A DNA stretch of 64,000 nt, taken from contig JAGAKN010000002.1 in NCBI GenBank assembly GCA_017625565.1, positions 44,916 to 108,915 on the forward strand, in the 5' to 3' direction. Origin of the DNA: Clostridia bacterium. GTDB taxonomy: Bacteria > Bacillota > Clostridia > Christensenellales > Borkfalkiaceae. Every line of letters begins with the position of its first letter. The first letter of the stretch is position 1. Under the pieces are notes generated by a model. It worked only from the letters and a program-made list of their open reading frames with translations. It had not been told where the DNA came from and did not search any database. Made by a program: the position numbers and the translations under genes. Shown in pieces: positions 44,368-52,011 of this stretch.

Positions 44368-46359
44368 ATGCAAAGAATAGGTGTTTTTATTTGTTGGTGC
44401 GGCAGTAATATCGCGGCAACGGTGGACGTGGAAAAGGTAGCGGAAGTCATTAAAAGCGAACCGGGCGTCGTATATGCGGCGAACTATCAGTACATGTGCT
44501 CCGAAAACGGTCAACAGCTTGTCAAACAAGCGATTAAGGAACACAACCTTACGGGGATTGTCATCGGGGCGTGTTCACCGAGAATGCACGAAGCGACGTT
44601 CCGCAAAGCCGCAGAAGCTGCGGGCTTGAACCCGTACATGGTAGAAGTTGCGAATATTCGTGAACACTGCTCGTGGATCCATAAAGATATGGAAGAAGCT
44701 ACGGAAAAAGCGGTGATACTCGTTCGTACGGCGATTGCGAAGGTAAAACTCAACGCGCCTTTGATGGCAGGGGAAAGCCCTGTTGTAAAGCGCGCGCTCG
44801 TCATTGGTGGCGGTATCGCAGGGATTCAAGCGGCGCTTGACATTGCGGACGCAGGGTTTGAAGTCGACATCGTAGAAAAGAATGCGACGATCGGCGGAAG
44901 AATGGCGCAAATCGATAAAACGTTCCCCACGCTCGACTGTTCTGCGTGTATTTTGACGCCGAAAATGGTAGACTGCGCGCAACACGAAAAGATCGATATT
45001 TTATCGTATTCGGAAGTGGAAGACGTAAAAGGTTTTGTTGGGAACTTCAACGTAAAAATCCGTCGCAAAGCAAGATTTGTTGACGAAACGAAATGTACGG
45101 GCTGTAAGATTTGTATGGAAAAATGCCCGTCGAAGAAAGGTTTAAACGAATTCAATATGAATTTGAACACCCGTCCTGCCATCTACATTCCGTTCGCGCA
45201 AGCGATCCCCAACGTAGCGGTGATCGATCCGACGCAATGTATCAAGATGAAAACGGGCAAATGCGGTATTTGTCAAAAATTCTGTGGCGTAGGCGCAATC
45301 GATTACGAGCAAAAGGATACGTTTATCGAACGTCAATACGGCGCGATCGTCGTAGCGACGGGCTTTAAGCCGATTAGCGTAGACAATTTCAACGAATACG
45401 GCTACAACGACAACAAGGACGTGATCACGTCTTTGGAATTGGAACGTTTGATGAACGCGGCAGGCCCTACGAACGGCGTTTTGCTCCGTCCTTCCGACGG
45501 TGAACATCCGAAAGTAATCACCTTTATTCAATGCGTAGGCTCGCGTGATACAAGCGGTTGCGGGAAACCGTACTGTTCTAAGATTTGCTGTATGTATACG
45601 GCGAAGCACGCGATGCTCATTCGTGAAAAATATCCCGATACGGAAGTGCACGTATTCTATATCGACGTACGTACACCGGGTAAGAACTACGACGAATTCT
45701 TCCGTCGCGCGGTAGAACAATACGGCGTAGACTATATCAAGGGTATGGTCGGCAAAGTGTACAACGAAAACGGTAAGTTGATGGTACAAGGCTCGAACTT
45801 GATCGATAACGAACAAATCACCATCGAATCCGATCTCGTCGTTTTGGCTGCGGCAATCGAACCCGAACCTTCCGTTCGTAAGATTGCGACGCTACTTACG
45901 GCAAGTATCGATACAAACAACTTCTTGACGGAATCGCACGCAAAGCTCCGTCCTGTGGAAAGCCCTACGGCGGGCGTATACCTTGCAGGGGTATGTCAAG
46001 GTCCGAAAGATATCCCCGAAACGGTATCCCAAGCATCGGCTTGCGCGGCGAAAGTAATCGGCTTGTTGGTAAAAGATAAATTAAAGACGAATCCTTGCGT
46101 GGCAACACCCGATGAAACGATGTGTAATGGTTGTAGTCAATGCGCCAACGTTTGTCCTTACGGCGCGATTACGTACGTGGAAAAAGAATTCCGTCTTGGC
46201 GGTGGTAAAACGGAAATCCGTCGCGTAGCGTCGGTCAACCCTGCGGTATGTCAAGGTTGTGGCGCTTGTACGGTCACTTGTCCGTCGGGAGCAATGGATT
46301 TGAAAGGATTTAGCTCCAAGCAAATTATGTCGGAGGTAGAAGCAATATGCAAGATGTAA
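44368..46359 (+). CDS. hdrA: Heterodisulfide reductase subunit A homologue (FAD, bifurcating type)
   Basis: 663 residues. N-terminal 'VFICWCGSNIA', then an FAD fold with 'VIGGGIAGIQAALDIADAG' and 'GGRMAQIDKTFPTLDCSACILTPKM'. Four ferredoxin-type Cys clusters are visible: 'CTGCKICMEKCP', 'CIKMKTGKCGICQKFC', 'CNGCSQCANVCP' and 'CQGCGACTVTCP'. In studied complexes HdrA holds the flavin that splits electron pairs between ferredoxin and the HdrBC branch. The following gene overlaps its end by 13 bases. Confidence 0.95.
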   Translation: MQRIGVFICWCGSNIAATVDVEKVAEVIKSEPGVVYAANYQYMCSENGQQLVKQAIKEHNLTGIVIGACSPRMHEATFRKAAEAAGLNPYMVEVANIREHCSWIHKDMEEATEKAVILVRTAIAKVKLNAPLMAGESPVVKRALVIGGGIAGIQAALDIADAGFEVDIVEKNATIGGRMAQIDKTFPTLDCSACILTPKMVDCAQHEKIDILSYSEVEDVKGFVGNFNVKIRRKARFVDETKCTGCKICMEKCPSKKGLNEFNMNLNTRPAIYIPFAQAIPNVAVIDPTQCIKMKTGKCGICQKFCGVGAIDYEQKDTFIERQYGAIVVATGFKPISVDNFNEYGYNDNKDVITSLELERLMNAAGPTNGVLLRPSDGEHPKVITFIQCVGSRDTSGCGKPYCSKICCMYTAKHAMLIREKYPDTEVHVFYIDVRTPGKNYDEFFRRAVEQYGVDYIKGMVGKVYNENGKLMVQGSNLIDNEQITIESDLVVLAAAIEPEPSVRKIATLLTASIDTNNFLTESHAKLRPVESPTAGVYLAGVCQGPKDIPETVSQASACAAKVIGLLVKDKLKTNPCVATPDETMCNGCSQCANVCPYGAITYVEKEFRLGGGKTEIRRVASVNPAVCQGCGACTVTCPSGAMDLKGFSSKQIMSEVEAICKM

Positions 46360-46802
46360 GTACGGAAAAGAAAGAATTTACGCCGAACATCGTGGCGTTT
46401 TGCTGTAATTGGTGCTCGTATGCAGGTGCGGACTTGGCTGGCTCTAGCCGTTTGACCTACCCTGCGAACGTAAAAATCATTCGCGTACCCTGTTCCTGTC
46501 GTGTAAACCCGATGTTCGTCTTGAAAGCATTCCAACGCGGTGCGGACGGCGTCATCTTGTGCGGTTGCCATCCTGGCGATTGCCATTACGTGACGGGCAA
46601 CTATTATACGCGTAGAAGAATGGCACTCTTGTACAGTTTCTTAAACTATATGGGTATTGAAAAGGAACGTACGCGCGTGGAATGGGTTTCCGCTGCGGAA
46701 GGCGCGCGTTTTGCGAGCGTTATGAACGATTTCGTAAAACAGGTGACGGAACTCGGCGAAAACAAACGCTTGACCGACCTTCGCGTAAAGGAGGGCGAAT
46801 AA
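46347..46802 (+). CDS. flxD: MvhD/FlxD-type [2Fe-2S] electron-transfer protein
   Basis: 151 residues of the MvhD family, which docks HdrA to its electron source. Cys residues at 19, 20, 23, 49, 51, 72, 74 and 79, in 'FCCNWCSYAGADLAG' and 'LCGCHPGDCHY', follow the family pattern. No hydrogenase (MvhAG) gene is present; an NAD(P)H-flavin subunit is encoded three genes on, so the donor is likely NAD(P)H, as in FlxABCD-HdrABC. Confidence 0.92.
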   Translation: MQDVSTEKKEFTPNIVAFCCNWCSYAGADLAGSSRLTYPANVKIIRVPCSCRVNPMFVLKAFQRGADGVILCGCHPGDCHYVTGNYYTRRRMALLYSFLNYMGIEKERTRVEWVSAAEGARFASVMNDFVKQVTELGENKRLTDLRVKEGE

Positions 46803-46803
46803 G

Positions 46804-47781
46804 ATGAAAGAAGTAGAAATGAAAATGTTAGAACGCGCAAAAGCTTTGCTTGAAAGCGGTGAAGTAGCGCGTGTAGTCGCTTGGAAGAAAGGGGATTTCT
46901 GTTTTGATCCGTCCCCTGCGGTATTTGAAAGCGTAGAAGAACTCGATACGTTCGTATACGATTGGTTCTGTGGCGCAAACCTTTCCAAATATTTGATTCA
47001 AATCGCGAAAAAAGAAGGCAAAACGGCGGTATTCTTGAAACCGTGCGACACGTACAGTTTCAATCAACTCGTGAAAGAACACCGTATCGACCGCGAAAAA
47101 GTATACGTGATCGCGGTAGAATGCTTGGCAAAGCTCGACGTGGAAAAAATGAAAGCCAAAGGCGTTTCGATGATCGAGAGTGTAGAAGTCGTAGACAAAG
47201 ACGTTCACGTAAAAACGGCTTACGGCGAAGAAACGTTGTATAAGCCTGACGTGGTTTTGACGAAATGCGAAACGTGCAACAAAACGCACCAAGCAAAAGA
47301 TGAAGAAATCATTCTTCACGAACGTCCCGAACGCGACGTCAACCGTTTTGCGGAAGTAGAAAAATTAGAAGCGATGACGGAAGACGAGCGGTTTGCATTC
47401 TGGCGCAACCAACTCTCCAAATGTATCCGTTGCAACGCTTGTCGCAACGTATGCCCTGCTTGTTCGTGTGTAAAATGCGTATTCGACAACCCTGCATCGG
47501 GGATTTCGGCAAAAGCAAACGACGATCAGTTTGAAGAACAACTCTTCCATATCATTCGTGCGTTCCACGTCGCGGGACGTTGTACCGATTGCGGAGAATG
47601 TAGTCGCGTATGCCCGCAAAATATTCCTTTGCATTTGCTCAACCGTAAATTTATCAAAGATATCGACGGCTTGTACGGGGAATTCCAAGCAGGGGAAACG
47701 ACGGAAGGCAAAACCCCGCTTACTTCTTTCACGGAAGGCGACGTAGAACCCAAAGACGTGTTTAACGGGGAGGCGAAATAA
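46804..47781 (+). CDS. Iron-sulfur subunit of Flx type (FlxB/FlxC-like)
   Basis: 325 residues. The N-terminal half resembles the FrhB/FdhB C-terminal domain ('FLKPCDTYSFNQLVKEH', 'IAVECLAKL', 'KCETCNK'). The C-terminal half has Cys-rich motifs 'CIRCNACRNVCPACSCVKC' and 'CTDCGECSRVCPQNIP', enough for two [4Fe-4S] clusters and an extra site. It starts 2 bases after flxD and overlaps the next gene by one base. Probably a relay between the NAD(P)H subunit and FlxD-HdrA. Which Flx letter applies is uncertain. Confidence 0.8.
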   Translation: MKEVEMKMLERAKALLESGEVARVVAWKKGDFCFDPSPAVFESVEELDTFVYDWFCGANLSKYLIQIAKKEGKTAVFLKPCDTYSFNQLVKEHRIDREKVYVIAVECLAKLDVEKMKAKGVSMIESVEVVDKDVHVKTAYGEETLYKPDVVLTKCETCNKTHQAKDEEIILHERPERDVNRFAEVEKLEAMTEDERFAFWRNQLSKCIRCNACRNVCPACSCVKCVFDNPASGISAKANDDQFEEQLFHIIRAFHVAGRCTDCGECSRVCPQNIPLHLLNRKFIKDIDGLYGEFQAGETTEGKTPLTSFTEGDVEPKDVFNGEAK

Positions 47782-48818
47782 TGTATAGAATATCCAAAGA
47801 AAAATTAAACGACTTGTACGCAAAAATCAATGAAACGTCGGGCTTGTATATCCCCGTAAAGCGTGCAGGCGAAGTCAATTACGCGGTTTGGGGTGAAGGG
47901 AAAGAAGTTTCCTTGGAAACCTTGAAAACAGTAAAATCCCCCAAGAGTATGTTCTTCCCGCAAACGGAAAACATGATGAAATTCAAAACAGACGGCAAGA
48001 ATATCGAAGTCATCGACGTTCGCGAACAGTTTGATGAAAGACGCCCGTTCGTTTTGTTCGGCGTAAAAGCTTGCGATTATAAAGCCATCGAAGTTTTGGA
48101 CAAAGTATTCCTTGGCGATCCGGTAGATAGCTACTATAAGATGCGTAGAGAAACGACGACGATTGTCACGCTCGCTTGTTCGCGCCCTGAAGAAAGCTGT
48201 TTCTGTAAAGTATTCGACGTTGACGCTACCGCACCGCAAGGCGACGTGACGACGTGGTTGGACGCAGAATACTTGTATTGGCAAGCAAACACCGAAAAGG
48301 GCGAAGCGTTAACGGCGCTCGTGCAAGAGCTTTTGGAAGAAGGCGGTGAAACGGAAGTTGCCACGCAACAAGCGCAAACGAAAGCGGTTATCGAACGTTT
48401 GCCTTTCTCCAACTTAGATCTTTCGAGATTTACCCCCGAAAACTTGAATGCATTGTTCAACGAAAAAGAATGGGAAGAAATGAGCGAAGCTTGCCTTGGT
48501 TGCGGTACTTGTACGTTTGTATGCCCGACCTGTCAATGTTTCGACATTCGGGACTTCAAGACCAACGAAGGCGTAATCCGTTATCGTTGCTGGGATTCCT
48601 GTATGTATTCGGATTTCACGTTGATGGCGCACGGGAACAGCCGTACGACGCAAATGCAACGTTTCCGTCAAAGATTTATGCATAAGCTCGTTTACTATCC
48701 GTCGCAATACGATGGTACGTATTCGTGCGTGGGTTGCGGTCGTTGTGTGAACAAATGTCCGCAAAACTTGAATATTGTCAAAGTTATCAAAACGTTGGGA
48801 GGAAAAAATAATGATTGA
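47781..48818 (+). CDS. AsrA/hydrogenase-beta-like iron-sulfur subunit (FlxB/FlxC-like)
   Basis: 345 residues, similar to AsrA and the beta subunit of sulfhydrogenases. 'FVLFGVKACDYKAIEVLDKVFL' and 'LACSRPEESCFC' are family marks. Two C-terminal ferredoxin motifs are 'CLGCGTCTFVCPTCQC' and 'CVGCGRCVNKCPQN'. It pairs with the flavin subunit encoded next (8-base overlap), exactly as AsrA pairs with AsrB, so the two form the NAD(P)H input module. Confidence 0.85.
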   Translation: MYRISKEKLNDLYAKINETSGLYIPVKRAGEVNYAVWGEGKEVSLETLKTVKSPKSMFFPQTENMMKFKTDGKNIEVIDVREQFDERRPFVLFGVKACDYKAIEVLDKVFLGDPVDSYYKMRRETTTIVTLACSRPEESCFCKVFDVDATAPQGDVTTWLDAEYLYWQANTEKGEALTALVQELLEEGGETEVATQQAQTKAVIERLPFSNLDLSRFTPENLNALFNEKEWEEMSEACLGCGTCTFVCPTCQCFDIRDFKTNEGVIRYRCWDSCMYSDFTLMAHGNSRTTQMQRFRQRFMHKLVYYPSQYDGTYSCVGCGRCVNKCPQNLNIVKVIKTLGGKNND

Positions 48819-49638
48819 AGAAACTCTCATTCCGAAAGTAGGCGTGATTACGGACGTTCGTAAAGATACGCCCGACGTAAAAACGTTCCGCGTAGTCGGT
48901 ACGGACGGCAAAAAACTCTTTCAACATATGCCCGGTCAATGCGCGATGGTATCCGTTCCCGGCGTAGGCGAATGTATGTTCTCCATCACTTCGTCCCCGA
49001 CGAACGAAGAATATATGGAATTTTCCATTAAAAAATGCGGTTGCGTGACAGAAGTTATCCACGCAATGGAAGTCGGTCAACAAATCACCGTTCGCGGACC
49101 TTACGGCAAGAATTTCCCCGTAGAAGAAGACTTCAAGGGCAAGGATTTGTTGTTTATTGCAGGTGGTATCGGGCTTGCTCCGTTGAGAAGCGTTATCAAT
49201 TACGTACGCCATTACCGTGATCATTACGGCAAAGTCGTTATCGTATACGGTGCGAGAAGCAAGGACGATCTCGTGGATATCGAAGAAATCCAAACTGAAT
49301 GGATGAACGAGCCGAATATCGAAGTGTATTTGACGATCGACCGCCCGCAAGAAGGTTGGGATGGACACGTTGGGTTCGTACCTGCCTACGTCAAAGAGCT
49401 CGGATTAGATCCGAATATGACGGCAGTATTATGCGGTCCGCCGATCATGATTAAGTTCACTTTGGCAGGTCTTTTAGAGCTCGGCTTTGAAAAATCCCGC
49501 GTATATACGACGTTGGAACTCCGGATGAAATGCGGGGTAGGTAAGTGCGGTAGATGCAACGTAGGCGATAAATTCGTTTGCAAAGACGGCCCCGTATTCC
49601 GTATGACGGAATTGGATGAATTGCCGGATGAGTATTAA
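48811..49638 (+). CDS. flxA: NAD(P)H-binding flavin subunit of Flx type (AsrB/PyrK-like)
   Basis: 275 residues from the ATG at 48811 (GGGAGG upstream). Ferredoxin-reductase fold: FAD site 'MFSITSSP', NAD(P) site 'AGGIGLAPLRSVI' and 'VLCGPPIMIKF', and a C-terminal [2Fe-2S] motif 'MKCGVGKCGRCNVGDKFVC'. It should oxidise NAD(P)H and feed electrons to the iron-sulfur subunits. NADH is the expected donor by analogy with known Flx proteins; NADPH is not excluded. Confidence 0.88.
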   Translation: MIEETLIPKVGVITDVRKDTPDVKTFRVVGTDGKKLFQHMPGQCAMVSVPGVGECMFSITSSPTNEEYMEFSIKKCGCVTEVIHAMEVGQQITVRGPYGKNFPVEEDFKGKDLLFIAGGIGLAPLRSVINYVRHYRDHYGKVVIVYGARSKDDLVDIEEIQTEWMNEPNIEVYLTIDRPQEGWDGHVGFVPAYVKELGLDPNMTAVLCGPPIMIKFTLAGLLELGFEKSRVYTTLELRMKCGVGKCGRCNVGDKFVCKDGPVFRMTELDELPDEY

Positions 49639-49650
49639 GGAGAAAGAAAA

Positions 49651-50325
49651 ATGGAAAAAATGGTAAACGTATATCTTTTCGGGAAACGTTATCAAGTACC
49701 GGAAAGTTTGACGATTATGAAAGCAATGGAATACGCGGGCTATCAACTTGTTCGCGGTTGCGGTTGCAGAAACGGTTTTTGCGGTGCTTGCGCAACCATT
49801 TACCGTATTAAAGGACAACAAGAATTGAAGTCCTGCTTGGCTTGTCAACAACAAGTAGAAGAAGGTATGTACGTAGCGACGTTGCCCTTCTTCCCGCTCG
49901 TAAAACAAGTATACGACGTCAACGTCATCAAGCCCACGCAACAAATCATGATGCAACTCTATCCCGAAATCTATTCGTGTATCGGTTGCAATGCTTGCAC
50001 CAAGAGCTGTACGCAAGAACTCAACGTTATGCAGTATATCGCGTACGCGCAACGTGGCGAATACGAAAAAGCGGCGGAAGAAAGCTTTGACTGCGTAATG
50101 TGTGGCGTATGTTCTTCCCGTTGCCCTGCAGGGATTTCGCATCCCCAAGTGGCGCTCCTTACCAGACGTCTTACGGGCAAATATCTCGCTCCCAAGAGCG
50201 AACACTTAATTTCCCGTGTTGCGGAAATCGACGCAGGGGATTGCAAAGCGGCGTTGGAAGCGATCATGAATACGCCGTTGGAAGAACAAAAAAATCTCTA
50301 TAACCATAGAGAAATCGAGAAATAA
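49651..50325 (+). CDS. frdB: Fumarate reductase-like iron-sulfur subunit
   Basis: 224 residues. An N-terminal [2Fe-2S] domain (Cys37, 39, 44, 47, 62 in 'GCGCRNGFCGAC') is followed by two [4Fe-4S]-type motifs (Cys110/113/116/120 and Cys148/151/154/158). This is the FrdB/SdhB layout, but the second cluster has the compact CxxCxxCxxxCP spacing. There is no fused CCG domain as in methanogen TfrB; that function may be supplied by HdrB, encoded earlier. The flavoprotein gene follows 11 bases on. Confidence 0.85.
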   Translation: MEKMVNVYLFGKRYQVPESLTIMKAMEYAGYQLVRGCGCRNGFCGACATIYRIKGQQELKSCLACQQQVEEGMYVATLPFFPLVKQVYDVNVIKPTQQIMMQLYPEIYSCIGCNACTKSCTQELNVMQYIAYAQRGEYEKAAEESFDCVMCGVCSSRCPAGISHPQVALLTRRLTGKYLAPKSEHLISRVAEIDAGDCKAALEAIMNTPLEEQKNLYNHREIEK

Positions 50326-50336
50326 GGAGAAGCGCA

Positions 50337-51941
50337 ATGTATCATTATACGCAAGAACAACTTGAATCGATGAAAAAAGTAGAAGCGACGCGCGCTTCTC
50401 GTAGAGAAAACTTACACAAGCGTATGACGGCGGAAGAAAAAGACGCGGTTTTGGCACAATTCCACCCCGATTATATCACGTCGGCGTATGAAGAATTGAA
50501 AGTCGGTAAAAATAAAGGTGGTAAGGTTTTACACGAACTTGCGAATTTATTGCAAGGTCATTCCCGTATCGCGGATATGGATATCGATTTGACGAAGATC
50601 GATTACGACGTAGACGTGCTCGTTATTGGTGGCGGTGGCGCAGGTTCTTCTGCGGCAATCGAAGCCAACGAACGCGGCGCGAACGTTATGATCGTCACCA
50701 AACTCCGTTTGGGCGACGCGAATACGGCGATGGCGGAAGGCGGTATTCAAGCGGCGGATAAACCCAACGATAGCCCTGCTACGCATTACTTGGACGCACT
50801 CGGCGGTGGGCATTTCAAAAATAAACCCGAGCTTTTGTATAAGCTTGTAAACGAAGCTCCCGAAGCGATTTTGTGGCTGAATAATCTCGGGGTTATGTTC
50901 GATAAAGAAGCGGACGGCACGATGGTGACGACGCACGGCGGTGGTACGTCGAGAAAACGTATGCACGCTTGTCGCGACTATTCCGGATCAGAAATTATGC
51001 GTACGCTCCGTGACGAAGTATTCAACCGTGGTATTACGGTCGTAGACTTTACGGCGGCAATCGAACTCATCAAAGACACGGACGGCAAAGTTGCAGGTGC
51101 GGTGCTTTTGAATATGGAAACCCAAGAAATCATGATCGCACGCGCAAAGACGGTTGTAATCGCGACGGGTGGCGCAGGAAGATTGCATTATCAAGGATTC
51201 CCTACGTCCAACCATTACGGCGCGACGGCAGACGGTTTGGTGCTCGGCTATCGTGCAGGCGCAAAGTTGTTGTATCCCGAAACGTTGCAATATCACCCGA
51301 CGGGCGCAGCAGAACCCACGCAAATTTACGGTGCATTGGTGACCGAAAAAGTCCGTTCGCTCGGTGCGCAACTCGTCAACAAAGACGGGGAAGCGTTCGT
51401 ATACTCCTTGGAAACGCGGGACGTGACGGCATCGTCGATTATCCGTGAATGTAAAGAACGTGGCAACGGCATCAAAACGACGGACGGCGAAGGCGTTTGG
51501 TTGGATACTCCGCTGATCGATATCATAAACGGTGAAGGCACGATCGAAAAACGTATTCCTGCCATGCTCCGTATGTTCGGGAAATACGGGATCGATATCC
51601 GCAAAGAACCGATCTTGATCTATCCGACGCTCCATTACCAAAACGGCGGTTTGGATATCGGCGCAAACGGTATGACGTGTATTGAAAACTTATACGTTGC
51701 AGGCGAAGCGGTTGGCGGTATTCACGGTACAAACCGTTTGATGGGCAACTCCTTGCTCGATATCATTGTATTTGGCCGCAATGCAGGTCAACAAGCAGGC
51801 GAAAAATATAAGAGCGTCGAACTCAAAGAACTCACGCTCGATCACGTTAAAGAATTCGAGAAAGAGCTTGAAGAAGCAGGTATTTCCACGGAAGTACGTT
51901 CTCCGAAACTTCTTCCCGATTACAGAAGAAAAGCAAATTGA
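50337..51941 (+). CDS. frdA: Fumarate reductase-like flavoprotein subunit (soluble, non-covalent FAD)
   Basis: 534 residues of the FrdA/SdhA/TfrA family. FAD motif 'GGGGAGSSAA' (about 98-106). Catalytic residues align with fumarate reductase: His320 (HPTG), Arg361 (TRDV), His433 (HYQNGG) and Arg467 (TNRLMGN). The His that covalently binds FAD in membrane Frd/Sdh is replaced by Asn129 ('NTAMAEGG'), so FAD should be non-covalent. About 90 unusual residues precede the FAD domain, probably a docking segment. No FrdC/FrdD anchor gene is present. Fumarate to succinate is expected from residues and context; other alpha-beta-unsaturated acids are possible. Confidence 0.85.
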   Translation: MYHYTQEQLESMKKVEATRASRRENLHKRMTAEEKDAVLAQFHPDYITSAYEELKVGKNKGGKVLHELANLLQGHSRIADMDIDLTKIDYDVDVLVIGGGGAGSSAAIEANERGANVMIVTKLRLGDANTAMAEGGIQAADKPNDSPATHYLDALGGGHFKNKPELLYKLVNEAPEAILWLNNLGVMFDKEADGTMVTTHGGGTSRKRMHACRDYSGSEIMRTLRDEVFNRGITVVDFTAAIELIKDTDGKVAGAVLLNMETQEIMIARAKTVVIATGGAGRLHYQGFPTSNHYGATADGLVLGYRAGAKLLYPETLQYHPTGAAEPTQIYGALVTEKVRSLGAQLVNKDGEAFVYSLETRDVTASSIIRECKERGNGIKTTDGEGVWLDTPLIDIINGEGTIEKRIPAMLRMFGKYGIDIRKEPILIYPTLHYQNGGLDIGANGMTCIENLYVAGEAVGGIHGTNRLMGNSLLDIIVFGRNAGQQAGEKYKSVELKELTLDHVKEFEKELEEAGISTEVRSPKLLPDYRRKAN

Positions 51942-51963
51942 TAAGAGGATGATGAAAAATTAA

Positions 51964-51989
51964 GGAAACGCGTAATTTTGCGCGTTTCC
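51964..51989 (+). terminator. Intercistronic hairpin before the exporter gene
   Basis: Perfect 9-bp stem GGAAACGCG / CGCGTTTCC, loop 8, no U-run after it. More likely an RNA-processing or stability element, or a leaky terminator lowering exporter expression. Confidence 0.5.
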
Positions 51990-52011
51990 ACTATCAATTA
52001 AGGAGAATAAA

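Noticed and set aside
43164..49638. Hydrogenase-linked (Mvh-Hdr) complex
   Set aside because: No hydrogenase large or small subunit is encoded; the AsrB/PyrK-like subunit indicates NAD(P)H as donor.
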